The position numbers and the translations under genes were made by a program. Source: Galactobacillus timonensis (GTDB lineage Bacteria; Bacillota_I; Bacilli_A; Erysipelotrichales; Erysipelotrichaceae). Taken from it: a DNA stretch of 10,985 nt. Position 1 is the first letter of the stretch. Each line of letters begins with the position of its first letter. The notes below the pieces were generated by a model. The model was not told the origin of the DNA and made no database searches. It saw nothing but the letters and a program-made list of their open reading frames with translations. Positions 1-6,530 of the stretch are shown here, in pieces. The DNA lies in the NCBI RefSeq assembly GCF_900240265.1, contig NZ_LT964739.1, positions 56,266-67,250 on the forward strand. Direction: 5' to 3'.

Positions 1-674
1 GATTTGATCTCACGTCCGTCAACGATGAACGACGTCCCCGTGGTTGTTACACGCGACGCACGATTATCGAGACTGACATCATTCGCTTATACATTTTCCG
101 CATTCAGATTCTGCGGCTCTTCTTCCTGCTCGTAGCAGTACTGAATCTTCAGTGCCTTGCCGCTCAGCACGGGCACGATGCGTACCTCCGCGATGTGCCT
201 GCCTGAAATTCTTTCAGGTACCGGAATACGTATGGAATCCAGATCCGGATGCTGCTTTGAGAACGTACGACTCATCGGAACGCTCAAATTGCCGTTCTTG
301 ATATTGATTGCGTTCGTTGACAGCACCAGCAGATACTTTCCGCCTTTCGTGCGGTAGTGGGGAATGCGCACTTTCTTGTCGTAGCTGCCGGACTTCTTCT
401 TATTAAGCAGCGCAAAGAAAGACCGGAAGGCATGATCGCACGTCCGCAGGATCTGCTGAGAAATGCCGGCCTGCAGCAGCTTGTAATTTTCATTATCTTT
501 GCAAAGATGGTAGTTCTCTTCATACCGCAGATACTTGTTCGTCGCAAAGAAATACTGACGGATCTGATACAGTCCAACGTTGTACAGATTGTTGGCATAC
601 GAGCACATCTCAAGGATCGCTTCGTACTGGTCCTTCGGCAGATGCCGAATGTAGTTTGTCTGCGTCAGATACAT
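1..674 (-). pseudogene. tnpB: IS200/IS605-family TnpB (OrfB), interrupted by an in-frame stop; 3' part outside window
   Basis: TnpB is the RNA-guided RuvC-type nuclease carried by IS200/IS605 and IS1341-type elements. The first 195 codons (ATG at 672-674) match the family's N-terminal half: a start of the MYLTQTNYIR type, then LYNVGLYQIRQ, RTCDHAFRSFFALL and KVRIPHYRTKGGKY. A TAA at 87-89 ends this frame, but the same frame continues without a shift to base 3. There it reads ANDVSLDNRASRV then TTTGTSFIVDGREIK, which is recognisably the RuvC-I region and the conserved GTSFIVDGR block. The stop is codon 196 and the RuvC-I Asp would be residue 199. The usual glycine after that Asp region reads Ser, and two positions that are normally non-polar or Cys read Arg, suggesting decay rather than one sequencing error. 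No tnpA lies in the window. The right end and any guide-RNA region would be beyond base 1. A full TnpB is usually about 370-400 residues. Confidence 0.88.
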
Positions 675-680
675 GACTTC

Positions 681-703
681 ACCTCCTTTCCGCTTAAATT
701 ATA
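681..703 (-). promoter_or_regulatory. Ribosome binding site and -10 of the tnpB remnant
   Basis: On the minus strand a full AGGAGGT (681-687) stands 6 nt before the ATG and fixes the tnpB start. A perfect TATAAT lies at 698-703. The best -35 is a weak TTGGAA at a 19-nt spacing, so the promoter is tentative. Confidence 0.5.
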
Positions 704-810
704 CGGTAACAGTGGCCTTTCATTCCAATGCTGAAGCACATGGGTTTTCCCGGCCGTTTTTCATTTTATGAAATATGTAATGGTATCCGGCTGCCGATAT
801 TCCGGTCTGA

Positions 811-2466
811 TTACATCTTCTCCGGTGCCGAGACACCGACCAGATGCAGCGCATTTTTCAGAGTAACCATGCATGCCTTCGTGAGACCAAGACGCTCGTT
901 GGTAAGTTCAGGATCATCCGTCAGGACACGCACACTGTTGTAGTAGCTGTGGTACGTCTTAACAAAATCCATGATGTACTCCGTCATCTTGTTCGGCTTA
1001 CGGTCACGGGCATCGTCTGCCACTTCCTTCGGGAACTCGCTGATCAGCTTCATCAGACGCAGCTCCTTGGCATCCGTCAGTCCGCTGTAATCATCCGTCG
1101 GCGCAAACTCCGGCGTACCTTCCCTGGTCAGAATCGAATGCATACGGCTGTAGGCATACTGGGCATAGAACACCGGATTGTTCATATCCTTCGTCCGGGC
1201 CAGCTTCAGATCCAGATCCATCTGCGTCGCCACATCCTTCGATACGAAGAACCAGCGCGCCGCATCCGTGCCAAGATCCTCGCACAGCTCACGCAGCGTA
1301 ATGGCGTTGCCCGTACGCTTGCTCATCTTGACTTCTTCACCGTCTTCAACCATCCGTACCATCTGGATGATGTCAACCGTCAATGTACCTTCCGGCAGAC
1401 CGCAAGCCTTCAAAGCACACTGCATACGTGTCACATAGCTGTGATGATCCGCGCCCCAGAGGTCGATCAGCTTCTCATAGCCACGTTCCACCTTATACAT
1501 ATGGTTCGCAATATCCGGTGTCAGATACGCCAGTGTACCATCGCTCTTGCGCAGGACACGGTCCTTGTCATCACCGTACTCTGTCGATTTGAACCAGAGC
1601 GCACCATCCTTCTCATAGGTCAGGCCCTTGTCCTTCATCATCTGCAGGCAGTCCCTGATCCGCTTTGCATCATTTTCATAGAAGAAGGTTTCACGCATCC
1701 AGGACTCAAACGTAACCCCGAACAGTTCCAGATCCTCTTTGATCTTGGCAAGCTCGCGGCGCTCCCCTTCCTTCTTGAAGTATTCAAGACGCTCCTTGGG
1801 ATCCGCATCGAGCCACTTGTCACCTTCTGCTGCGGCAATCTCATCCGCAATGTCAATGACATCCTGCGCATGATAGCCATTCTCCGGAAGCGGATATTCC
1901 TTTCCAAAATGACGGAAGTAACGCGAAATCAGCGACTCGCCGAACATGACCATCTGGTTGCCCGCATCATTGACGTAGTACTCACGCAGACAGTTGTAGC
2001 CGCTTGCCTCATAAAGGCGGCAGATGCTGTCGCCCCAGGCAGCGTTTCTCGCATGGCCGCAATGAAGACGGCCCGTCGGGTTTGCCGAAACCCATTCCAC
2101 AAGGACGTTGGCGCCCTTCCCGGATTCATTCTTTCCCCAGTCATCACCAGCCGCAAGAACTGTATTGATGACCGATGACAGCGCATTCTTCGACATCCGG
2201 AAATTGATAAAACCGGGACGCACAGCCTCAATCTCCGACGCCTCCGGCAGCGTCTTCTTCAGATCTTCTACAAGCGGCGCCGCAATATCCATCGGCGCCT
2301 TGTGCAGAACACGGGCAAGACGCATCGCCGCACCCGTCGCATAGTCACCCATCTTCGGATCGCGCGGCGTCTCCACATTCAGCACCGCCTCATCCGCATC
2401 GATGCCGAACACATTCTTTACCGAAACCTTTACCGCATCATGAATCAGCTTCTCAAAATCACTCAT
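811..2466 (-). CDS. argS: Arginyl-tRNA synthetase
   Basis: A class I synthetase that charges tRNA-Arg with arginine in the cytoplasm. The protein has 551 residues, normal for bacterial ArgS. An N-terminal additional domain covers about 1-90. The catalytic domain has the HIGH-type motif HCGH at 135-138 within NPTGRLHCGHARNA and the KMSK motif at 380-383 (KMSKRTGN). The DALR-type anticodon-binding domain fills about 430-551. The frame is open 23 codons upstream, but those codons run into the tRNA 3' end. The ATG at 2464-2466 starts a normal ArgS N-terminus (MSDFEKLI) and has GGAG about 8 nt ahead, so I chose it. The gene lies 69 nt downstream of tRNA-Arg(TCG) on the same strand, with no recognisable sigma-A promoter or terminator between, so co-transcription is likely. 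No T-box signature is seen in that short leader, and no clear terminator follows the gene. Confidence 0.97.
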   Translation of the reverse strand: MSDFEKLIHDAVKVSVKNVFGIDADEAVLNVETPRDPKMGDYATGAAMRLARVLHKAPMDIAAPLVEDLKKTLPEASEIEAVRPGFINFRMSKNALSSVINTVLAAGDDWGKNESGKGANVLVEWVSANPTGRLHCGHARNAAWGDSICRLYEASGYNCLREYYVNDAGNQMVMFGESLISRYFRHFGKEYPLPENGYHAQDVIDIADEIAAAEGDKWLDADPKERLEYFKKEGERRELAKIKEDLELFGVTFESWMRETFFYENDAKRIRDCLQMMKDKGLTYEKDGALWFKSTEYGDDKDRVLRKSDGTLAYLTPDIANHMYKVERGYEKLIDLWGADHHSYVTRMQCALKACGLPEGTLTVDIIQMVRMVEDGEEVKMSKRTGNAITLRELCEDLGTDAARWFFVSKDVATQMDLDLKLARTKDMNNPVFYAQYAYSRMHSILTREGTPEFAPTDDYSGLTDAKELRLMKLISEFPKEVADDARDRKPNKMTEYIMDFVKTYHSYYNSVRVLTDDPELTNERLGLTKACMVTLKNALHLVGVSAPEKM

Positions 2467-2535
2467 CTCTATTCTCCATCCAGCCTTCCAAGGCATCCTT
2501 GCGAAAGAAACAGCCCAACGCGCCCCTTCCACCAA

Positions 2536-2612
2536 TGGTGCGCCGAGCAGGAGTCGAACCCGCTACCTTTTGATTCGAAGTCAAATGCTCTATCCAGGTG
2601 AGCTATCGGCGC
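2536..2612 (-). tRNA. tRNA-Arg (anticodon TCG)
   Basis: A complete cloverleaf of 77 nt on the minus strand. The acceptor arm pairs GCGCCGA with TCGGCGC (7 bp), the D-stem is GCTC/GAGC, and the anticodon stem TTTGA/TCAAA encloses the 7-nt loop CTTCGAA. The T-arm GCGGG/CCTGC (one G-T) encloses TTCGACT. The loop puts TCG at positions 34-36 (window 2576-2578), giving an Arg tRNA for CGA and, with wobble, other CGN codons. The 3' discriminator A and CCA are encoded (2536-2539). It sits directly upstream of argS, encoding its own synthetase. Confidence 0.96.
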
Positions 2613-2641
2613 AAAAAACAGCGCATAATGCAACGCGCTGT
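2613..2641 (-). terminator. Terminator-like hairpin immediately before tRNA-Arg
   Basis: On the minus strand ACAGCGC (2635-2641) and GCGCTGT (2618-2624) form a perfect 7-bp stem with a 10-nt loop, followed by a run of six T (2613-2618), reaching the tRNA 5' end. This is a good intrinsic terminator for the DUF134-NifX gene, whose stop is 58 nt upstream. A transcript starting at the promoter just upstream would begin inside the first arm and so escape it (inference). Confidence 0.65.
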
Positions 2642-2642
2642 A

Positions 2643-2651
2643 ATCATAGCA
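2643..2651 (-). promoter_or_regulatory. Extended -10 promoter for tRNA-Arg/argS
   Basis: The minus strand reads TGCTATGAT, an extended -10 (TGn plus TATGAT). No good -35 stands at 17 nt; a TTGACG lies further upstream at a spacing of 25 nt. The start would fall near 2636, about 25 nt before the mature tRNA 5' end. It is placed from motif match only. Confidence 0.5.
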
Positions 2652-2698
2652 CATACCGCATTTTCCGCGGATACGTCAATGCATTATGAACCGCTTTC

Positions 2699-3451
2699 TC
2701 AGCAGCACGATTCCCCATCATGCCCGCAGCCGCCATCATGGTGCTCACCATGATGATCACATGCCGCATCTTCCTGATACTGCAGATTTCCAGCCAGCAG
2801 CGCATTCACTGCCCCGTCCGCATCGCCGCTGCATCCGCCGAAGAAACGGATTCCCATTGCCTTCAGCGCATTCTGTGCACCCATGCCGATGCCGCCGCAG
2901 ATCAGCGCATCCGCCCCACGGCCTGACAGAACACCGGCAAGAGCACCGTGTCCCTGCCCGTTCGTACTCACGACATTGCTGGAAACCACTCTGCCGTCTT
3001 CAATGTCATAGACCTTGAACCACTCTGTCTTTCCAAAATGCTGGAAAATCTCGCCCGATGCCGGGTCAAACGTAACTGCAATCTTCATCTTCTCTTTTCC
3101 TTTCATATCTGCCAATGAACCGGTTCTGTTTACTGACTTTCCGCCGCAGCAGCCGCATCCCGGATCCTCTTCCAGAACAACGTTGCCTCCACCAATGCAC
3201 AGCGTCTTACCATACACCAGCGCCTGGGCAATTTTCTGATGAGCCGCGCCAAGAATGTTCTGAAATGTGCTTCGACTCACATTCATGCGTCCGGCACATT
3301 CAGCCTGATCCAGCTGCGCATCATCCGCAAGACGCACAGCCTCCAGCTCATCAAGTGTCAGCTGAATTGTTCCGGAAGACGCATCTGCCGGCTCAAACCG
3401 GCAGCAACGCGGCTTCTGATAGATGGTTCGTTTACGTACTGGTCTGGGCAT
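2699..3451 (-). CDS. DUF134 helix-turn-helix protein fused to a NifX/NifB-type cluster-binding domain
   Basis: A two-domain protein of 250 residues. Residues 1-92 match DUF134 (PF02001): a MPRP start, the LTLDELEAVRLAD block, then a helix-turn-helix around QAECAGRMNVSRSTFQNIL (49-67). A short Cys-rich linker, GCGCCGG (98-104), follows. Residues 122-225 match the dinitrogenase iron-molybdenum cofactor (NifX/NifB C-terminal) fold, with MKIAVTFDP, EIFQHFGKTEWF and the glycine-rich ALICGGIGMGAQNAL. The last 22 residues are rich in His, Cys and Asp, suggesting metal binding. Many genomes encode the two domains as separate neighbouring proteins; here they are one frame. An internal ATG at residue 122 could give a free NifX form. 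The start is fixed by an in-frame stop just upstream and by GAGGGG ahead of the ATG. A perfect palindrome overlaps its promoter, suggesting autoregulation. The ligand (Fe-S, Mo or Mn) cannot be told. No nif genes are present, so a nitrogenase role is unlikely. Confidence 0.9.
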   Translation of the reverse strand: MPRPVRKRTIYQKPRCCRFEPADASSGTIQLTLDELEAVRLADDAQLDQAECAGRMNVSRSTFQNILGAAHQKIAQALVYGKTLCIGGGNVVLEEDPGCGCCGGKSVNRTGSLADMKGKEKMKIAVTFDPASGEIFQHFGKTEWFKVYDIEDGRVVSSNVVSTNGQGHGALAGVLSGRGADALICGGIGMGAQNALKAMGIRFFGGCSGDADGAVNALLAGNLQYQEDAACDHHGEHHDGGCGHDGESCC

Positions 3452-3462
3452 TCATCCCCTCG

Positions 3463-3484
3463 GTTATTGGCATATGCCAATAAC
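3463..3484. promoter_or_regulatory. Perfect 22-bp palindromic operator
   Basis: Half-site GTTATTGGCAT is followed directly by its exact complement ATGCCAATAAC, with no spacer and no mismatch. It begins at the base after the -10 hexamer of the DUF134-NifX promoter, so it covers the expected transcription start, and ends 11 bp before the start codon. A dimeric repressor bound here would block initiation. The encoded helix-turn-helix protein is the obvious candidate (inference). Confidence 0.8.
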
Positions 3485-3513
3485 ATCGTATCCATACCAT
3501 GACTCTCTGTCCA
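3485..3513 (-). promoter_or_regulatory. Sigma-A-type promoter of the DUF134-NifX gene
   Basis: On the minus strand, -35 TGGACA (3508-3513), a 17-nt spacer and -10 TACGAT (3485-3490). The -35 has one mismatch and the -10 two mismatches to consensus. It sits between the mntP terminator and the palindrome. Confidence 0.6.
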
Positions 3514-3516
3514 TAT

Positions 3517-3539
3517 AAAAAGCCAGAGTTTCCTCTGAC
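3517..3539 (-). terminator. Intrinsic terminator of mntP
   Basis: On the minus strand GTCAGAG pairs with CTCTGGC (7 bp, one G-T) around a GAAA tetraloop and is followed by TTTTT. It lies 12 nt past the mntP stop and separates mntP from the DUF134-NifX promoter. Confidence 0.75.
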
Positions 3540-3550
3540 CAGCTCAACTG

Positions 3551-4141
3551 TCAAATACCTCCGGCAAGGATCCGGATCCCGATTCCTACCAGAATCACGC
3601 CACCCAGCACGCTCGCCTTGCCAGCCAGCTTCATACCCAGCGACCTGCCAAGCACCAGGCCCCCGACACAGATGACAAACGTAACAACACCGATGATCAG
3701 CGATGACAGCACCGCCATAGACGCATTGTAGGACGCAACCGTAAAGCCGACTGACAGCGCATCAATCGATGTCGCAACGCCCTGCAGCAGAAGAGTTCCG
3801 CGGGCAACCGCCGTTTCCTCTTCGACTTCTTTTTCTTCTTCCTTCGGATTCAAGCCTTCCAGGATCATCTTTCCACCGATATACAGAAGCAGACCAAAGG
3901 CGATCCACGGTACAAACCGCTCAAAACTCGTCAGATATTCCACCGCCGTATGAACCGCAAGCCATCCGATCAGCGGCATAAAAAACTGAAAGATCCCGAA
4001 CACACCCGCGATCCCCGCCATCCGCCGTTTCTTCATATGCGGCTCATTCATACCGTTGGCAAGTGAAACCGAAAATGCGTCCATCGCCAGGCCAACCCCA
4101 AGCAGAACGCTCTGAACCACAAACGACACAGTAGAACCCAT
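3551..4141 (-). CDS. mntP: Manganese efflux pump MntP
   Basis: An inner-membrane Mn2+ exporter of the MntP (formerly YebN, DUF204) family. Its 196 residues and about six hydrophobic segments (near 8-28, 44-64, 76-97, 115-135, 142-164, 176-194) fit the family. The two inverted half-repeats each carry the family's acidic motif: AMDAFSVSLANG with D21 and TSIDALSVGF with D127, residues that line the metal path in known MntP proteins. A highly acidic loop, EEEKEVEEE (101-109), joins the halves. GGGGAG stands about 6 nt ahead of the ATG. The predicted 5' leader is only some 20-25 nt, too short for the yybP-ykoY manganese riboswitch that controls mntP in other bacteria. Control must therefore be transcriptional or absent if this promoter is right. 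It has its own terminator, and downstream lies the metal-linked DUF134-NifX gene. Confidence 0.95.
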   Translation of the reverse strand: MGSTVSFVVQSVLLGVGLAMDAFSVSLANGMNEPHMKKRRMAGIAGVFGIFQFFMPLIGWLAVHTAVEYLTSFERFVPWIAFGLLLYIGGKMILEGLNPKEEEKEVEEETAVARGTLLLQGVATSIDALSVGFTVASYNASMAVLSSLIIGVVTFVICVGGLVLGRSLGMKLAGKASVLGGVILVGIGIRILAGGI

Positions 4142-4167
4142 TTTCTTCTCCCCAAAGATAATGAAAA

Positions 4168-4196
4168 ATTATGATATCACTGCATCCGAACTTCAA
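4168..4196 (-). promoter_or_regulatory. Promoter of mntP
   Basis: On the minus strand, -35 TTGAAG (4191-4196), a 17-nt spacer and -10 CATAAT (4168-4173), placing the start about 20 nt before the ATG. The -10 differs from consensus at one base. No clear MntR-type operator is seen. Confidence 0.55.
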
Positions 4197-4286
4197 TGAA
4201 CAATCTGCACACAAATGTAAAAAGTTTGTAATCAACCTTAGAAAAAGACGGGGCAGCGCAGCTGGCCGTTCCTGATCTGTTCTCTA

Positions 4287-4311
4287 TATAATAAGAAACG
4301 AAAAGAGGAGG
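4287..4311 (+). promoter_or_regulatory. -10 element and ribosome binding site of pepD
   Basis: A perfect TATAAT at 4287-4292 lacks a convincing -35 at 16-18 nt. A strong AGGAGG at 4306-4311 stands 9 nt before the pepD ATG. If the -10 is right the 5' leader is only about 22 nt. Confidence 0.55.
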
Positions 4312-4320
4312 ATTTCACGC

Positions 4321-5760
4321 ATGGAATTCGATGTTTCCAAACGCTGGTGCTATTACTTCAATGAACTGTGCAGGATTCCGCATCCATCCCGCCACGAAGA
4401 GGCAGTCGCTGCCTATGTCAAAAAGTTTGCCGAAGATCATAACCTTGAGGTACACCAGGACCGCTGGGGCAATACAGTAGTCCGAAAGCCCGGCTCCAAA
4501 GGCTGCGAAGATCAGCCATGGCTCATGCTGCAGGCGCATATGGATATGGTCCCTGCCAAGACGCCGGACAGCACGCATAACTTTGAAACCGATCCGCTGC
4601 AGCTTTATGTCGATGATCAGGGCCAGCTGCGTGCAAAGGGGACGACGCTGGGCGCCGATGACGGCGTCGGTGTTGCGTGCATGTTGGCAATTCTGGAAGA
4701 TGACAGTCTCGTTCATCCACCGCTGGAATGTGTCTTTACCGTCATGGAAGAGATCGGGCTGGAAGGTGCCCTCCATATGAAGCCGGAACAGATTCTTTCC
4801 CGCCGTGTCATCTCTCTCGACGGCGGCGGAGAAACATCATCCATGTGCTGTGCCGCCGGCGGAATCAAGGGGTATGTCCAGGTTCCGGCCGAGCGTCATG
4901 CGCGCACGATCAACAGTGGCATCCAGATCACGATCCATGGTCTGCTCGGCGGCCATTCCGGCATCATGATCGATCATAACCATGCCAATGCCATCGTTCT
5001 GGCAGAGCGTCTGCTCAACCGGATCCGCAAAGAAAACATTCCGTTTGAAATCGGCAGTTTCACCGCCGGCGCAGCGGACAACTCCATTGCCGACCATGCG
5101 TTCATTCTTCTCAATACAGATGATCGTGACGCCGTCATTCGTGTCATGAATTCCTTTGCCTCAGAAATCCATACCGAATATCTCGACAGCGATCCTGCCA
5201 TCCAGATGGAAAGCAGCCTTTGCGAGCCGGCGGAAACCGTCCTTGACGATGCTTTCGTCGAACCTCTTCTCGATCTGATCTCCCTGATCCCCAATGGCGT
5301 CGTTCAGTACAACATTCCTCTCCATATTCCTTCCACTTCCAACAACATCGGACTTCTTGAAGAAGGTGAAGAGCACTACAGGCTCTGGTTCCGTACCCGC
5401 GGCCTTCTGGACAGTGCCATGGATATGGTTCTCGATGCCATCATCGCCCTGGCCGAGCTGGTCAACGGCTCCGTAACCACGATCATCCGCTACCCGGGCT
5501 GGAACTATCAAAAAGACTCCCCGCTCCGGGAAGCCTTCAACGAAACCATTCAGGAATTATACGGACATCCATGCACCATCGAAGGATCCCATGGCGGCAA
5601 CGAAACAGGCATCTGGGCAGGACTTCATCCCGATTCCGACATCATCTCCATCGGCTCCATTGAAGAAGAATTCCATACCCCGAACGAGCGTCTCGATCTT
5701 GCCGCGTTCGATCGTCTCTATAAACAGCTCACGGTCCTCATCGCAAAGCTTGCCCGGTAA
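4321..5760 (+). CDS. pepD: Xaa-His dipeptidase (aminoacyl-histidine dipeptidase, M20C)
   Basis: A cytosolic di-zinc peptidase of the M20C family that splits dipeptides such as Xaa-His and has broad dipeptidase activity. Its 479 residues are family length. The metal-site motifs run in order: H73 in QAHMDMV, D113 in GADDGVG, the catalytic Glu pair 143-144 in VMEEIGLEGA, D167 in ISLDGGGE, and H452 in FHTPNERL. The inserted dimerisation (lid) domain, about 190-400, carries GGHSG with H212. One small departure: after D167 many PepD proteins have an acidic EEE stretch, here replaced by a Gly-rich one. No signal peptide is seen. The gene is divergent from mntP, and its last 43 bp overlap the end of the convergent minus-strand gene. 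The role is probably peptide nutrient use. Confidence 0.95.
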   Translation: MEFDVSKRWCYYFNELCRIPHPSRHEEAVAAYVKKFAEDHNLEVHQDRWGNTVVRKPGSKGCEDQPWLMLQAHMDMVPAKTPDSTHNFETDPLQLYVDDQGQLRAKGTTLGADDGVGVACMLAILEDDSLVHPPLECVFTVMEEIGLEGALHMKPEQILSRRVISLDGGGETSSMCCAAGGIKGYVQVPAERHARTINSGIQITIHGLLGGHSGIMIDHNHANAIVLAERLLNRIRKENIPFEIGSFTAGAADNSIADHAFILLNTDDRDAVIRVMNSFASEIHTEYLDSDPAIQMESSLCEPAETVLDDAFVEPLLDLISLIPNGVVQYNIPLHIPSTSNNIGLLEEGEEHYRLWFRTRGLLDSAMDMVLDAIIALAELVNGSVTTIIRYPGWNYQKDSPLREAFNETIQELYGHPCTIEGSHGGNETGIWAGLHPDSDIISIGSIEEEFHTPNERLDLAAFDRLYKQLTVLIAKLAR

Positions 5761-6383
5761 TTTCCGGCATCGCTCTTGTGGACGCAGATCCGGCTGCCAT
5801 CAGCCAGGCGCACCATGTGCAGATCAATCATCTGCCCCTGATGCACTCCGAAATCGAAGAACGGCTCCTCCAGCAGAGTACCATAGGCCTGCTGCCCGCT
5901 GACCAGTCGGGCCTGAACCCAGACTGCCGCTGGCGCCAGCATGTCATTCCAGAGCTGCACCCGCAGATCATCCGGAAACGATTCATTGCGTACCGGATCC
6001 AGCCACGTACAGCTGCGCGTATTCTCCAGCTGCGGATCCTCTGAATCATAGCGATCATCCGCCAGCCGCGAAAAGAGATCAAAATACGGCGTATTCAGAT
6101 GAAAATCGGCCGTCTCTCTCCATTTTCTGTCCAATACATGTGTCAGGCGCAGAACCGGATCATCTTCCATGGCTCTGCGCATTTTTAAATGTGTCCCCTC
6201 AGTTCTCACATACGCCGCCGGCACAAAGGAAATGCCTGCCTTAGGGTCAATGACGCCATACGCCACCATCCCGCAGTCACCGACCGCCGCCCGATAGTTC
6301 AAAAACACATAGCGGCGGTAAAAAGAACGGAACGATGTGCCGATCACCGGAAAAAGACCATCGCTCAGCCGCACACTACGCAT
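5718..6383 (-). CDS. Hypothetical protein, possibly lacking its true N-terminus by a frameshift
   Basis: A 221-residue soluble protein that I do not recognise. It has no signal peptide, no membrane segment and no familiar motif. It is rich in aromatic residues and Asp/Arg, with a Gln/His/Asp-rich stretch near the C-terminus (FDFGVHQGQMIDLHM). The ATG at 6381-6383 is a poor start, since the purine run AAAAAGGGGG abuts it with no spacing. A GTG three codons on (6372-6374) would be better spaced from that run. Alternatively the protein begins in the 26-codon ORF just upstream (6365-6445), which is in the -1 frame relation. One extra G in the G5 run would join the two into a protein of 242 residues. 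The 3' end overlaps the convergent pepD by 43 bp, which makes antisense interference possible. Base composition is like its neighbours. Function unknown. Confidence 0.7.
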   Translation of the reverse strand: MRSVRLSDGLFPVIGTSFRSFYRRYVFLNYRAAVGDCGMVAYGVIDPKAGISFVPAAYVRTEGTHLKMRRAMEDDPVLRLTHVLDRKWRETADFHLNTPYFDLFSRLADDRYDSEDPQLENTRSCTWLDPVRNESFPDDLRVQLWNDMLAPAAVWVQARLVSGQQAYGTLLEEPFFDFGVHQGQMIDLHMVRLADGSRICVHKSDAGNYRASFAMRTVSCL

Positions 6384-6445
6384 CCCCCTTTTTCAAGAAG
6401 TGTGACGACTGTCAAAGCCGCATCTGAAATATCTTTCTTTGCCAT
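6365..6445 (-). CDS. Small ORF, candidate displaced N-terminus of the downstream hypothetical protein
   Basis: A 26-codon frame starts with MAKKDISDAALTVV and ends GGCVVCG, with the stop TGA at 6365-6367, inside the start of the 221-residue gene. An AGGCGG lies about 10 nt ahead of its ATG, a better-placed ribosome site than the one in front of the larger frame. The first 20 residues look like an ordinary soluble helix (ISDAALTVVTLLEKG). The frames exchange at AAAAAGGGGG (window 6384-6393). Possibilities are a frameshift mutation, a homopolymer sequencing error, ribosomal -1 slippage, or a real leader peptide. I favour a broken or misread N-terminus, but the sequence alone cannot decide. Confidence 0.5.
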   Translation of the reverse strand: MAKKDISDAALTVVTLLEKGGCVVCG

Positions 6446-6530
6446 GATTGTTTTCCCGCCTTTCTTTGTCTATCCAAAGAATAGGAAAACAGATGGCAAA
6501 AAAAACTGCCAGACAGGGATTCAGAAACAG

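Noticed and set aside
759..773. Hairpin TTTCAT-TTT-ATGAAA between argS and tnpB as an argS terminator or IS end
   Set aside because: The stem is AT-rich and short with no adequate T-run. The IS left end cannot be placed without a second copy or an empty site.
844..2178. A 444-codon plus-strand frame opposite argS
   Set aside because: It lies wholly antisense to a clear ArgS with intact motifs, and its translation is His/Arg/Ile-rich and of no recognisable family.
4142..4320. Possible yybP-ykoY manganese riboswitch ahead of mntP, prompted by GGGGAG near the start
   Set aside because: The GGGGAG is simply the ribosome site. The predicted leader is about 20 nt and the paired elements of the riboswitch are not seen.
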